A stretch of DNA of 64,000 nt, taken from Malurus cyaneus samueli. Taxonomy: Eukaryota; Chordata; Aves; Passeriformes; Maluridae. Position numbers and translations under genes: made by a program. Location: NCBI GenBank assembly GCA_009741485.1, contig CM019236.1, positions 44,172,118-44,236,117 on the forward strand. The letters run 5' to 3'. Under the pieces are notes generated by a model that was given only the letters and a program-made list of their open reading frames with translations, was not told the origin of the DNA and did not search any database. This document shows, piece after piece, positions 1 through 13,244 of this stretch. Position 1 is the first letter of the stretch, and every line of letters begins with the position of its first letter.

Positions 1-2343
1 GGTGCTGACAGCATTCCTAGACGCTGCCAGTGGAGTGTTTGACCCAAAGACTTCCTTCTTGTCACCGTTCCAAGATTTTGTCTTTCCCTGGGCCTCGAGT
101 TTCTAAAGCAATGGATTCACTGGACTTCACATGGAAACTGACCTTCAGTGAAGCAGAACCAGAAATAGTCAAGCTACAGCATTTAGCTGCTGTGATGTCT
201 CATAGCTCTTCCTTTCTTGCAGTGCGCCTGCTCTGTCCACATCCCAGCTGCGGCTCACCTTGGAGGCAAATAAGGCACCAGGTTCTGTTCTAGGGATGTA
301 TGAACCACAGGAACTGCATTTCTGTGTGTTTTCTCAATGAATTGAATGAGGGCTGTTGAACTCTGTGTGTATTCTATGTAATTTCACACTGAGATGTTTT
401 TTCTCGCCTCTTGTGCCTTTACTGACTCATCATGAAATCAGGGGTGAATGCAGGGGTTATAAAATTTTTAATTTTATTGCCAAACAGGTTTGTTTTTTTT
501 TTTTTTTTTTTTTGTTTTTCTACTGTCTTCACTTAGATGGAAGCTGCACCCTCCCTCTTTCTTCTCCCACTCACTTTTCACTAAGTGTTTCTGCTGCTCG
601 TACCACCAGGAGCCTAACAACCATTAAACCTGGAAATTCCTCACCTGCTGCTGTGCACCTGCTCTAGCTGTTGCCTCATATGTGCAAGGTACAAGCCTCT
701 GTCAGACCTCTTTATTTCTTCTCTTGTGTGTGGGAGATCATGAGAACCACATCTCCTATGTAGAGTTGAACGGCAGCTGCTTACAATCTCCAGATGTAAG
801 AAAGGATGTCTGGGGCTTTCTTATAAAGTCTTACAGGAATTCATCCAAAGGAGAGAGGCAGAAGGGATGTCATTCTGTACTCCGCTTTTTCTAATGCAGG
901 CAGTTCCTTGGCCTGTGCTCAGCTCACCACCTCTCTGCCTTGTATCTTCTCGTGGTGGATGATAACTGCGTTAGTCTCCTGAATAAAATGCACCTGACTT
1001 CATGTGGAATTAGTTAGCAGCAGTAATCATGTTTCTTTGTTTTGATTGCCATCTGCTGGCAGAATGACAGGTTTGTCACCATTTCAGACTCGAACCACCT
1101 AGTTTTTGTTGGTACTAAGCATTGTGAATGTGTTTGTGCAGTTTGTATTTGGATGTTGCAAAAAAGGGCTGCTTTTGGATGTCTGAATTCTCAGGCTGAC
1201 AATGCCTGAGGCAGAGTTGACAGCTCTCTGGAGCTGGCAGAGCAGCAGAGGCAGCCAGCTCCTCCACCCAAGCGCTGCTGGAGAAGGAGCTGTGCAGCTT
1301 CTCCTGTTTCCAGACAAGGCCCATCTCTCACCAGGGTTACTGTGCCCCACCATGAGTGCCACTAAATTCATCTGGTCAGCACGTTGAATACTTAAACTCA
1401 GGTTCTGAATCAAGCTCTGTCCTGGAAAGTTTCCTGTCCGGAAAAAAAAAATGTCCACAGCTTCAAAAGAAAATCGATGTGAATTTCTTAATCCTTGTGC
1501 AGGATGGTACAAAATTCAGCTTAAATAACAGAAATTCACAAGACTTTGGTACCAACTAGACCTTAAAAGCAAAGTTTTCGCTTTACCTGCATGAATGATT
1601 GGAAACTGCCTTTTTAATATGATCAAGCATATTGTGTAGGGTAAATAAAATCAGATGAGCTTCAACTTTTAATTCCATTGCTGTCAAGTCTAATGCACCT
1701 ACTTCAACTGTGAAATGATAAATGCAGTTCTTTAATTTCAGTGCTATGCAAATACTATTAGAAGATTACTCCCGATGCTGGAAGATCAGAATCTGCTGAA
1801 TTTTTCAGCGGATTTTTAGCGTAGGCTGGAATTCCTGTTGCTGTGATCCATGGTGACATTCAATACTTTACATCCTTTTCCACAGATAGACTGACATGAA
1901 AATACATTTTCCCAAGGCATTTCTCCTAGCAATATTTGCAATTTCTACAGAAGCATGTGAGGAGAAGATGTTAGAAGACCATGCTCTTACCCTGCTTGTG
2001 AGTTGTGAAATAAAGCTCTGGTTCTGCAGAGCACTGTGTAACTTTGTGTCCCTTAACAGGACAAAGGTAGTACCAGCTTTTCTGATCCCCTCTGGAAATT
2101 TCACAGAAGGTGCACATCCACCCAGTGTGCCAACTGTGTCCTCCTGCCTCCAGCTTGCATTTTCTTCCAGATCACTAGAGTGTCCAAGTCACTAGAGTTC
2201 AAGGCAAAGAAAGCCAAGCAATTTTTTCCTTACCTTTAACTCAGAAATGGCTTGAGTCTTAGGAATTTTCCCTGTCTACTTTGCTCTCTGAGATGCCGCC
2301 TGAGCCCCTGTCTCTGCAGCCCCCAGCATAAGATACTGATTTG
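1..2343. other. Non-coding 5' flank, nothing recognised
   Basis: No exon, RNA gene or known repeat family could be supported here. The longest open frames are about 60 to 137 codons, occur on both strands, and show no low-complexity-free similarity to any protein I know. A run of about 27 T, interrupted only at its end, lies near 487-513. Base composition is ordinary for an AT-leaning vertebrate intergenic region. Confidence 0.6.
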
Positions 2344-2344
2344 T

Positions 2345-2560
2345 TGGAGTGAGTTCCAAGGAGGCCACAGAGATGATCAGAGGGTGGAAGCAGCTCTCCT
2401 ATGAAGAGCTGGGTTTGTTCAGCATGAAAAGAGGTCTCTGAGGTGAGTTCATTGTGGCCTCCCTCCTAAAGGGAGCTTGCAGAAAGGAGAAAGAGGGACT
2501 TTTGGAAAGACTAGGTAGTGACAGGACAGGGGGCAGGAGTTTTCTTGGTGTCCAAGAACC
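2345..2560 (+). repeat. CR1 LINE fragment, sense orientation
   Basis: The text runs in the order typical of the 3' reverse-transcriptase end of avian CR1: a 'gatgatcagagggtggaagcagctctcctatgaagagctgggtttgttcagcatg'-like stretch (split here only for description), then 'ctgaggtgagttcattgtggcct', then 'agtgacaggacagggggcagg'. This matches my memory of the CR1 3' consensus with many substitutions. The copy is 5'-truncated, as usual for CR1, and has no intact reading frame. The right boundary is approximate because the match fades. Confidence 0.75.
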
Positions 2561-4879
2561 TGGACATGTCCTGGCTTCGTCTTGGGCACAGCTTTGCTCC
2601 TGAGCTGACTTCTCCAACGTAACAAAAGGAAAAGAACAAAAAGTTTGTCCTAAAAGGTACAATGTTTTACCCCTTCACTAGTTACTTCATCAGTTACTTC
2701 ATTCTTGCCTTACCCCTTTCTGTACACTCCTCATTGGCATTTCACAGCCTTTCTCCAGGCAAATGCTTTGTTGATAATGTCTAATATTTTTCTTATTGTT
2801 CTTGGGTATGTTTAGGAAGATCTTTGTTTGTGTGAACTTTGCACATGCAGTTAGGTTATATTTCTTGTCTCCTGTAGGTCCACAGGGTTAATTATACCAT
2901 GATTATTCAGGTTTACAGTGCTCTGTAAAAGACACAATTTCTTAGGGAGGAAGAACAGCACAATTGCTCAAGTTGAACAAAACTTTCACAAAAAGACATT
3001 TGAGGCAGTAGCTCAAAAAAAAGAAAGCTCAAAGCCACAGGGCAAGAGCAGGCATTGGCCATCAGACAATTTCACTGTTGCAGTTAAGACAAGCTAGACA
3101 AAAAGTGTCTAAGGTAAATTGCAGGTGATGCATCTTAACAGATTGTGCAGAGATGGCTCAAATCAAGTAAAAATTGAAATGACAACTTGAGGTCTGGTAA
3201 AGCAATATTATGTAGCTCAAGGTCTGTTGTGAGTATGGCTGAGCTACAAAGCTACAATTTCTAGGTAGAAAAGGCAAGTCCAAGGTGTCTTATGACATGA
3301 AATGTCAGAAATCCTCTTTTCAGTGATACACTTGTGGACAGTAAACATTCCCTTTCCCCAGTAAAGAATTTCCAATAGTTACAAGGAATGAAGTCCTTAA
3401 AACAATGTACAGTACCATGGACTTCATGATGGGAGGTCAATACTTCTGATAAATTGGGCAGCTTCCAAAAAATCTAACTTTTTAGATTGTAGTACCTTTA
3501 GTATTTCCTTATGTGTGATTGTGTCTGAAGTAATTTTGTCCCTTGTTTTACACATCCAGTTATTGGTGCTGAAGCAATTTATTTTTGGAGCAATGAGCAT
3601 GAACAGGAAAGCAGCCCAGTGCTCTAGGCAAATATGTGCTTAAGCAGAGCCTTATTTTCACATATGTGGCTTTTGCACGATTATCTCCTTATCGATCTCT
3701 GCAACTCCAGAGTCAGAGTCATCTGAAATAGTGGTGATCTGTCAACCTTTCTGACAATGGCAATTTATGAAATCTGAAGTGTTTCCCCTGGCACTAAGCA
3801 CAACTGCAGTCATGCCTTCACTTACCTTTTTAGCTACAAGTCAGGTTTCCACGGCAGTGGCTGGCCAGTGCTGTGGGGTCCCTGGTTTGGGCAGATGTGT
3901 CTCTTTGGTGACACATGGACACCGTGCTGCCTGTGCCACCTGGGCTGTGCTCCCAAGCCAGGTCCAGGAGTGGGGCTGCATGGGGCTGCAAACCTTAAAG
4001 GAGGAGAGAGAGGATTTCTGTGGCATTAGCAAGATACAGCTTTCCCAGCTGGAGAGTTTAGTAAGAAAATTATGCTTTGCAGGTCTGCTTCTTGCTAAAG
4101 GGCAGAATAAATATTGATGCGCTAGTAAGGTCCAGCTGAGCTGTCTGAATAATCCTCCAATAAATTGTATAATAAAGAAGTGAATTTTGGGGGAGATCAG
4201 CTCTTTACACTGATCTGTAATTGATCTCTAGCAAATAACACATGCATGTAGAATCTTTCCTGCTTTCAATATGGACTTTTCAGCCCCAGGGACATGGGGG
4301 ATGAGATGGCATAAGCTTTTTCCCGCCTCTCTGCTTGCAATATCATAGTTTGCATAGCCATCAGGACTAGGAGAATTCTGTGCAGTGGGAGCCACTGCTG
4401 GCCAACAGAACCTTGAGGCTCTGTATAAGCAGCGTGCAGCTGCTCAGCCCGGGGACTGCTGTCAGGCAGAAATACTTCACTAGGCAGAGCTGCTGTGTCT
4501 TGGACTCTGAACTTCAGAGCAAACCTTTTGGAAGCAAGGCACACGATAGCTGGGAATATGAACCCTGAACAACATCCACCTACCTTGTGTGGTGTGGGCC
4601 TCCAGAAGAAAGTCTTTGTATGTTTATTCTTTTGGCTCCAGGACTATCATATCCTGGGGTTTCTGGAAGGATTGATACAGTTACTGTGTGGGATGTTGTG
4701 AGCCTGAAGCACTGGAAGAGCTAACCATGAAGATGCAGGTCTAATAGCTCAGCATCAGAGAAGGGATCTGTCCCTCTCCAGTGGCTTGTATCATGGTAAT
4801 GAATCCGATTGTGCCACAGGACAATGAACTGAATTAAAGAAATTGGATTCCTTGGGCCAGCCCTGCTTCTGTTCCCCCC

Positions 4880-5350
4880 TGACCTGCTTCATGCTTGTGC
4901 AGGAGACCAGAGGAACCTGCCTATTGTTGTGTAAATCCTGTCCCAAATGTCTCGGGGAAGCCTGGCCCTACTTCTAATAAAAAGCAAGGGACGAATACTC
5001 TCCTTATGCTCCAAATTTGTGCTTCTGAGCCGTTTTGCAGGCCCTTCTGCAACAGGCACACCCCTGAGTGACACAACAGCACAGGAGGCCCTGCTGCTCA
5101 GCCTGGTCTTTCGCTGGTACCACGAGGGACAGGCACATGCCAAAGGCTTCCCCCCTGCTGCCCTGCATGTGACAATCGTGCTGAGCTGCCGGGAGCGACA
5201 CCTTTCACAGCTTCCCACCCTCTGCCGAGGGGCTGTCCTGACGCTGGGCTTGAGGTGGCCGGGCACAGCCTCCTCTGCCGGGAATGCAGAGCACGTTGCC
5301 GTTCGCATGGCCGGCTCCACTGCTAGGAAAGCTTTCTTTATTTAGCGCCT
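4880..5350. other. GC-rich block open on both strands
   Basis: This block is clearly richer in G+C and in CpG than its surroundings. It stays open for 132 codons on the + strand (4947-5345) and 143 codons on the - strand (4889-5320). The translations are rich in Arg, Ala, Ser and Cys and resemble no family I know. Openness on both strands is expected when stop codons are scarce because of GC content, so I do not call a gene. A GATA-type motif 'agataag' follows near 5360. It could be a decayed element or a regulatory island. Confidence 0.3.
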
Positions 5351-8249
5351 GCGAAATGAGATAAGCCAGACAGCGTTATGTCGGTATCGCTGGACAAAAG
5401 GATTGAAAGTAAGAGTGCTGCATGACAACAACAACAACAAAAAGATGTATCGAGTCTGATGTTAGATGATTCATAAAATAATTAGCGTTTCAGTGTGTCC
5501 TAATTTCAGACAAAAGTGAAAATACAACAAGATGAGCAGAAAATGATGGGTTATGCTTTTGGAACAAGGGACTTTAATTGAGCCAGATGGGCCCAGATGT
5601 TTCCTCACACTCTGACTGAAATGATCACCTATTCAGAGAGATATGTTGTGGGAGAAACTGTAACAAAGATGCAAGAGGAAATTTTCCACCAGCAATGATT
5701 ACATTAAGGAGACTTGAGACAGCTCTTACAGCTCTAGTGAGGCTAATTGTGTATGAAAATAGGAACATTTCACGTCTGTCTTAAAGATGTTCTTACTGCT
5801 GCTCACACTTCAGTTTGCATTTTGAACCACAGACTCTAACTACTCTCCTCTCTCATCAGCTGGTTTTGTCTCCAGGTTTCTTTTTGGTCATCTGCTCTCT
5901 CTGTTCCTGGTTAATGCAAGCAAATCCCTCCTCTCTGGGCTTCAGCTTTCCTGATGAGTTTGATAACAGCAACTGCTTTTCTTCTATTTTTAAAGTTTCG
6001 GTTTGAAGTTAGAACTGAGAGAAATGGTTTTGTGTCATTGCAACATTTGACATGATCAACCTAACCAGTGATCTCCAGAGAGTGCCTGACACTGCAAAGG
6101 TCTCTCTTCAATCCCTGCAGATGCATTTGAAGCTGCCAAGGGATTATGTGTGTGTGAAGAGGTGTTAAGCATGTGTGCACTCATGCAGACATGTCCACGA
6201 GAGAAAATGGAAATTTAAGACTACTACCCTAGGAGGCTAGCTGATGCTAGGAAGATATTGAGGCCACCATGTCTGGAATGGGTCTGGGATGTTTGATCAG
6301 TCTGCCCTGAGTTCTCCCTTGTTCCCTGCACTCCTCCTCACCCTCTTGTTTGCAGTCAGTCTCATGTGGTATGAGGAAGAGGTTTGGTTGATTTTTCTGC
6401 TCCAGGCTGTGGTGCTCAGATGCACAGCTCTGTGGAAGTTGTCTTTGGACAGCCCTGACTGCATTCCTCAGTGTCCTGTTAGGATCATCTGCTTTGCTGT
6501 CCTTGTCCTTCCCTTTCACAGCTCAGACTCCTCTCAGGTAAACAGAGCACACATCAATGACACAACTAGGAAAGTGAGGAACCAGCTCCATCATTACAAA
6601 AATCTTCTAAAGGAAACCTCACAAGCCTGGGAGTCAATTCTCTTCTTCCAAATGCTCCAGAGTGAGGAAAGGGAGCCTCTCCCCACTGGCCTAGTCCCCA
6701 AAGGGCACTGTCAGCCTCTGCACTGGAGCTGTGCTCTTGGAGCCCCGCACACACCAAGAAGGAGCTGATGGGCTTTGGATGACATAGGGCAAGGCCTCTG
6801 TCTCTTCAGAGCAGCTCAGTGGGAGCCAGGTACCATTCCTCCATGAGCTGCATCTCAGTCCAGCTCCTCTGGAAAAGAAGGAGGTGTATAATAATTAGTA
6901 TTACACTGATTAACATTGCAGAGCAATGTTTCTCTCTCAGGTGCACATGACCAGTTCTTCCATTGTTAGGAGCTAGCTTCTGCTGGAGGGCTTTTCCTCA
7001 GGCTGGCAGGGCAAAAACTCCCAATGAGATCTTCCGCTTCCATCTCCTCCCTGCTTGATGTGTTTGTCCCAAGGATTTGGGTTTGCTTTACAGCCAAACA
7101 GGAGACTAATACCTGTGGCTAGCTTAGCCCAGCATGTTTCTCACCACAGGCTGTTGCAGAATGGCAGAGGATCTGCACAAACACAGTGTCTGAGATGGTG
7201 CTTGAGACACGAGAAGCTGCTGAATCCATCAAACATAATCAGGTTCTTCTTGAGAAGGGAATTCTCTAAAGGAGGGCAGTGGAGAGCTGGAACAGCAGTA
7301 CCAGCAAGCGGTTCTATGGAGGCTTGCTCCTCCTCAGCTTGGCAGCTTTCCTCTGAGCCCCCACTGGGCACAACTGGTGTTCTAGTTTTCACTGTGGAGG
7401 CCTGTTTGCTGGCCTCAAATTTCCTAGAGCTGTAGCATAATAGTCCCTGAGGTGAATTGTGTTATCGTTTCTATTTTTCAAGTAAGAAAGGCTTAAAGTT
7501 GTTAGTCAAATCTTTAGCTGTGCTCTGGCTCCCTGTACTGCGGATTAACCAGTGAGAGCCCCAGTGGGCAGAGCTCACATGCATGTTCAGTTGTTTCAAG
7601 CAATGCTACAAGCACACAGCTGTTGAAAAAATAATCTTATGCAGGTAGTAACTCCTCACCACCCCATCACACCTGTTACTCAGTCTCTTACAAAATCCCC
7701 GTTCTGCTGATGGGAATAAAGAGGATTTGTTTTTTACCCCCTTTTCAGTAAGTTTCTGGGTAGGAGTTAGTTGAGCAGAAACAAAAATTACATGAGTTCC
7801 TGGCCTGATCTGGTGTAGGAAGCAGTATCCTCCCCACATTCTCCCCAGGCAGCTGCAGCACAGAGAGGATCAGCAAATGCAGCTGGGAGGGAGGGAAGGA
7901 GGAGGGCGGTGCAAAGGCTCCCGGGGCATCCTCGGGCACTAGAGCTGCACAGAAACATAAACCGGTCTTGAAACATGCCTTGGTAGATGGCTACCTGCAG
8001 CTGTTGCTACCACTGGACCTCAGGTGTGATGGATATTGATTTAGGAAATTGACCTCCTGGGTAACTGTTAATCCGTCCTGAAGCAGTTCTGTTACAATGC
8101 ACAGAGGCGTGTAAACTACAGCCCCCAAAAGGACAGTGTTTTTGCATGCATCTTGGGATACATGAACATCATTCCCTCAGCTTTGGCAACCCAAATTGCC
8201 TATTATCTGGGCAACCTCTCCCTTGAGACTGCATCATAAACTTTCATTG

Positions 8250-8336
8250 GGTTTTTTTGTTTGTTTGTTTTTCTTTTTTTTTTTTTGTTTTTTTTTTTTT
8301 TTTTTGTTTTTTTTTTGTTTTTTTGTTTTTTTTGCT
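8250..8336. repeat. T-rich low-complexity tract
   Basis: About 85 bases are almost pure T on the + strand, broken by single G residues, starting with a (TTTG)n-like stretch. This could be the poly(A) remnant of a minus-strand retrocopy, but no retrocopy body is recognisable beside it, so it is called simple sequence only. It creates lysine- and asparagine-rich false open frames on the - strand. Confidence 0.85.
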
Positions 8337-10299
8337 TGGAACCACAGGGCAGTGAGAAGATGAAATAAAGACAAACTGCAGTGCTGTGAGACACAGCGGT
8401 TCCTCAGCAGATTCACAGAAACTCTCTCAGGAGGGCAGACGCTGTTCTCAGATCTCTGGTTCATGCTGGTGTTTGAGCACTTAGCATATGAGATACTGCA
8501 AGAGTCACTGAATCCTAATCAAAGCAGCTTTCAAAAAGAGAGAAGGTGCTTGACAATGAATCTGGACACAAGGGGTTCAGGCATTTTGAACCCTGGCATT
8601 CAGCAGCTGTTACCTGGAGGGGGTCCTCTAGGGGATCTGATATTTCAAAGGACTCCTTTCAAAGCAAGAGTCAGTTGTTAAACCAGACACAGGGGAGTCT
8701 GAGTATTTATTCAGCCTTAGCTCTGCCCCTTTGAGCATGACACAGCAGCTCCCTGTAGTGAACACCTGTCTGCTGTCAAATTAGCAGACTGCAGCTTGGA
8801 CAGGGAGTTGTGTTCACAGAAATCCTGGGAAGCAGCTTTTCCTATGCTGAAAACACTGCACACTGGAAGCACAGAAAGAGGCAAGAATGTCTTTGGGCAC
8901 TCCGGTTTCTTCCAAATATATCTACATCCCACTGCTGTTGGTAAGGCATTGGGTTGCCTCACTGGCTATAAACACACATTTTGGACGAGTTTTTTGGATG
9001 CAGAAATAAAAATTCTTTAGCTGTTCTTAATTTCCAAAATAATTTTAGTTCATCATGAATTGTACAATGGTAAAATCTTCCAGTGAAAATAGATTATTTT
9101 TGTTGCTGTTACTGCCTGTTTAGGGCATGATTTCTCACATAGGAGACATGTCAGTAAAAGCAAAATGAGACTTTAAAAAAAACACACCAAAATACAAGGT
9201 CAAGGCAGTTTCATTAATGTGATCTTGTTCCCAGCAATACAGTGTTGAGCAAACACAAGCCACTGATAAATAAATGGTGACTAGCTCTTGGGCTGTGAAA
9301 GAAAATGCCTGTTTTGTCCCTGCAGTCAAGATGGCTCCCAATAATGGCTCTGGTTCAGTCCTGGAGGACACTTAAGAGTTATGTGGAATACCACCAAAAT
9401 GAAAATGCCATGGAACCTCATGCCCCCGCTCAGCTGCACCCTGGTCTGTGCTGGGCTCAGCAGGATGCCACAGCTGGGGCTGCTTGCTGTTCCCAAAGCA
9501 CTGGTGAATTCTCTTCGGTGAGGGCAGTCCGCACCCACACAATTCAAACTGTCTAAAACCCAGGCATGGACTGAGCCCTTGTCTCCAAAGGCCCTGGGAA
9601 GAAAATTGGCTTTAAATGGATAATCAAAGGCTGCCAAGCAGTGAGCACAAGTGGTGTCCTCAGGTCATGCCCACTACACACCCTCTTGCACAGTGGGCAG
9701 TGTAAGTGACCTGCCTGTGCTGTTATGGGGTACCTGTGTATTTGTGATGAGTTATGAGGGGGTCTGCATGGACCCTTTTGAGGGGCTTTGCAGGGGCCAG
9801 GGCAAGTGAGGGGCTCTGTGCTTTCTGCTCTGGGGCTGAGATACCTCCCTAAGACAGTCCTCTGGCAGAAGCATATATGCCCCGCTCCCACTGTCCCACC
9901 ACCATGGGGACTTCCAGTGTCTGGGGAAGATACACCTGAGCACCTCTGCCAAAAACACGTTCCTAAGTGCTTCCCTGAGGAGAAACTGCCCCTGATTTGG
10001 GACAGTGCTGCTTCCTGCATTTTGCAAACTATTATAAGGATGTGACTTACTTCTTATGCCACCTGAAACAAGTCAAATGCCCTCCAAAATATCACAGAAA
10101 CCTCTGACACCCTGGATTATCCATGCAACCAACCTCCAACAGATCCTGTCTTCCTCCTTGCCACTCTTTGAGCCTGGCTAAATGCCAAGTACCCACGACA
10201 GCTACCCACTCCACTCTTCCCTGCCACAGCTGGGCAGAGGAGAAGAAAAATATAATTAACAAAGTAGTCTTGAGTTGAGATAAGAAACTGGGAGGAAAC

Positions 10300-11218
10300 A
10301 CTCCAAGGACAAGATAGGCTCAACTTAGAGTTACAAAGTGAATTTATTACTAACAGAGATGGAGGAGAATAATGAGAAGTGAAAATAAGCCCTTAAGACA
10401 CAGTTTCTTCCCCTGACCCCTCCCTCCTTCCCACTGACAGTGCAGGGTGACAGGGCATGGGGGTTTGGTCAGTTCATCACTGATATTTTTTTCCACCACT
10501 CAGGGATAGGAGTCCTTTCCCTGCTTTGTCATGGAGTCCCTCCCATGGGAGACAGTTCTCCATGGACTCCTCCAACACGGTCCAAATTTCATGAGCAGCA
10601 GTCGTTCCAAAACTGCTGCAGTGTGAGTCTCCTCCCACGGGCAGACAGTCCTCCCAGAGGACTGTCTGTGGGGTGCAGTTTCCAAGCGCCAGGTTCCAGC
10701 CTGGGAGCAGGGACTCTCTCTCCACAAAGTCTCCCACTGGATCACAGCCTCCTCCAGGCATCCACTTGCCCCGGCATGGAGCACCTCCTCCACGGGCTGT
10801 GGGTGGATCTCTGCATCTCCCGTGGGCTGCAAGGGCGCAGCTGCTCCACCATGGTTATCACCAAGGTCTGGAGAGGGATCCCAGCTCTGGTGCCTGGAGC
10901 ATTTCCTCCCCCTCCTTCTCCACTGTCCTTGGTGTCTCTGTTGTTTCCCTCACATGTTCTCACCTCCTCCTCTTCTCTGGCTAAAGAAAACTCCATGCTA
11001 CTTTGCTTTGATTTCTTCTTAAGTATGTTTCAATGAAGCTTAACCACCATCTTCAGTTGGCCCAGGTTTGGTCAGTGGCATGTCCATCATCCTCAGAGCC
11101 ATCAGGGATTGGCTCTGCTGGAAATGGTGGAAGCTTCCAGAAGCTTGTCACAGGAGCCACCTTTGTGGCCTCCCTGCTATCAAAAACCTGGCCAAACAAA
11201 ACCAACACAACTCCTTTT
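10300..11218 (-). mobile_element. Old endogenous retrovirus LTR-like element (ERVL-type)
   Basis: The stretch resembles a common songbird LTR-type repeat. In order it has a 'ggctcaacttagagttac' segment, an AATAAA on the - strand (tttatt at 10343-10348), a central series of diverged 'tccca-cgggagacagt-ctcc' sub-repeats, a 'cctggagcatttcctccccctcc' segment, and a right end close to 'aaaacctggccaaacaaaac'. The AATAAA orientation suggests the element lies on the - strand. No gag, pol or env reading frame is present, so it is probably a solo LTR or fragment. The boundaries are approximate and I saw no clear target-site duplication. Family assignment is from memory. Confidence 0.6.
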
Positions 11219-11238
11219 TCCAACACAACTCCTTTTTC
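11203..11238. repeat. Perfect 18-bp tandem duplication
   Basis: The 18-base unit beginning 'caacacaactcc' is present twice head to tail without a mismatch, at 11203-11220 and 11221-11238. It sits at the right end of the LTR-like element, so it spans the junction between element and flank. Confidence 0.9.
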
Positions 11239-13165
11239 CCAGGTGGTGTCAGGTCTAACAGTGAGTGGATTTGGGATTTCTTCTGTTTTAACAATGTGAT
11301 AATCATTCTCCCTCTGCCCTACTTCTAGGCTTTCTGGCATTCAGAAAGGTCAATAGCTTAATTCCTGTAGGAGGTGAATACGTATATCTTTTGTGTCTGA
11401 AGAACTGAATAAAATAGATGGTGTTTTTTGACTCTGTATATTGAGGATAACCTAATCTTTTAGTCTAATTCCCCTGGTATACCTGTATGGTATGGACTTC
11501 GCAGCTCCAGCAAGCAAAGATGCTGTACCAACAAAAGGCATCTTTTCCCAGCAGGTGTACAGCATTATTTTGTCTGTGGTAACACACTGTGAAAACTGGG
11601 GGTGCAGCAACAACGTGGCAAAAGCCAAATGTGAAGGAGGGGAGAGGTGTCAAACTGCCCAGGGAACTGGCTGCAAGCAGGAGCAGCCGAGAGCACAAGA
11701 GAGCTCAAGCATGGGCTTAAGAGCCCCTGTGAACATGCAGACAACTGTGCCATAGAGAGGATGCTAAAAGAAATTTCCCCAGGACCTATGGGGCCTCTGG
11801 CTGAGGCTGAGGGGAGCTACTAACTGCTGGTATGATATGTGTGCCATGGAATTGCCTACCCTGCCTGAAAACTGCCGCAAGCTGGAGGGAATTAATTTCC
11901 TATGCCTTGATTTCTGTTCATCTGATTATGAGTTTCCTCAAGAGCAGGTTATCCAGTGCTTCTTCTGACAAAAAAATCTGCCCCCAGCAAGGTTCACGGT
12001 ATCTTCAGGCACCATGGTGTATGCAGCCACAACAGAGATGATCAAAACATCGCTTATATTTGTTTGGACTGAATAGGAAGATGGAAAAGCGGGGGTCACT
12101 CCACAGTAGTGGTTGGATGACTTATTCTGCTTCCCTTGCATAGGTAAGAAAGAGAGAAGTTAGTGCTTACTGCCCTCACTGCAGTCTCAGTAGGCTTCAC
12201 ATCAATGTGGTGGTGACCCTGAATGTCAGGCAGCTTCATGAGGATGCAGAGCATGTTCTGTTGTTTTAGCAGATTTCCCAGGTGCTGGTCTTTGGATAAG
12301 AACTCAATTCCAGGGGTTAGCTCAAGAGAAGGCAGACATTGGAAAGAAACTGAAATTAGAAATTATGTATTAAAAATGAACTGTGTGTTGCAGCAGTTGA
12401 ATTGAAATGAGTGCATTATAAATAATAAATAGAGTAAATAGCATGTGATTTAAACCCTATAAATATAACAGAAGAGAATATTTGTGTACAGAACATTTTG
12501 AAATCTTGAAAATGTTAAAATACCAGAGATGAATAGCCAAACATTGCACAGACTTCTGATGCAGACCAGTTTTGTTGCTTTGGTTTTGCAAAACTAGTCT
12601 GGCTTGTAGGCAGTTTGAGGGTGAAAATTAAAAAAAAATGTCTACTTTTTAACTTTTACTTCCATAGCTTCTTATTGAAGACCACATTCCCTGGTTTCTC
12701 TTTCCTCTTTGATCCAGCTTAAACTTAAGGTCTTAACGTAATACACATAATCCTTCAAAGAAATGTAAGGCTCTGAAAGAATTGCAAACATGTACTGCCT
12801 TTTCTACTTTCCTACTTCCCTTTTTGTATGTGCAGCTTGGGGATAAAAGCAGCTGCTCTTTGTTTTTGTTTGCACAACACCCAAATCAGCAGATTTGGTC
12901 CATCTTTGGGTTTTCTACATTCTGCTGAAAAGTCTGCCTTTTACAGGCAGCCATCAAGCTTGCATCCCTTGAATCTGCCTGCCTGAAGGCACTGCCAGGT
13001 GCTTTGCTCTTGCACCCTCCTTTGCATTGTGCCACTTCTGAAATGGCACAGCTGTCCTTCCAAGAGATCCCTGCTGCCATTTGTACCATCTGCACCAGCC
13101 CAGAAAGCAGCATATTCCCACTGCTTGTACAAACAGCTACATGGCAGTGCTCGCTGTATCTCTTG
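11239..13165. other. Non-coding flank, nothing recognised
   Basis: No exon or known repeat family is apparent. Open frames are all below 90 codons and occur on both strands. The stretch around 12,360-12,660 is AT-rich with several A or T runs. Confidence 0.55.
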
Positions 13166-13244
13166 GTAGAGGCACTGGAGCTAAATAATCTTTTTTGTCT
13201 CCTTCAACCCAAACCATTCCGATGCTATGATTCTGTGATTTCAC
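13166..13244 (+). repeat. CR1 LINE 3' tail, sense orientation
   Basis: The 'ctggagctaaataatctttt' segment, followed by 'tccttcaacccaaaccattc' and then the octamer-like tail 'atgctatgattctgtgattt', is the characteristic end of avian CR1 elements. Only the last 80 bases or so are recognisable. The upstream body is lost or too diverged. Confidence 0.75.

Larger units (their letters stand above)
2563..10300. other. Non-coding flank, unannotated
   Basis: I found no supported gene in this stretch. Open frames of 60 to 159 codons occur on both strands, often overlapping one another, and none shows splice sites in phase with a neighbouring exon or a recognisable domain. It contains a short GC-rich block at about 4,880-5,350 and a T-rich tract at about 8,250-8,336, both described separately. 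The rest looks like unique or strongly decayed sequence. Confidence 0.55.

Noticed and set aside
6289..6768. 159-codon + strand open frame
   Set aside because: It has no recognisable domain, no phase-compatible splice partners, and an overlapping frame on the opposite strand. Length alone is within chance for this much sequence.
8203..8464. Lysine/asparagine-rich frames on the - strand
   Set aside because: They are the translation of the T-rich tract at 8,250-8,336.
10440..11036. 198-codon + strand open frame
   Set aside because: It lies inside the LTR-like element and is matched by overlapping frames on the other strand. There is no retroviral domain and no coding signature.
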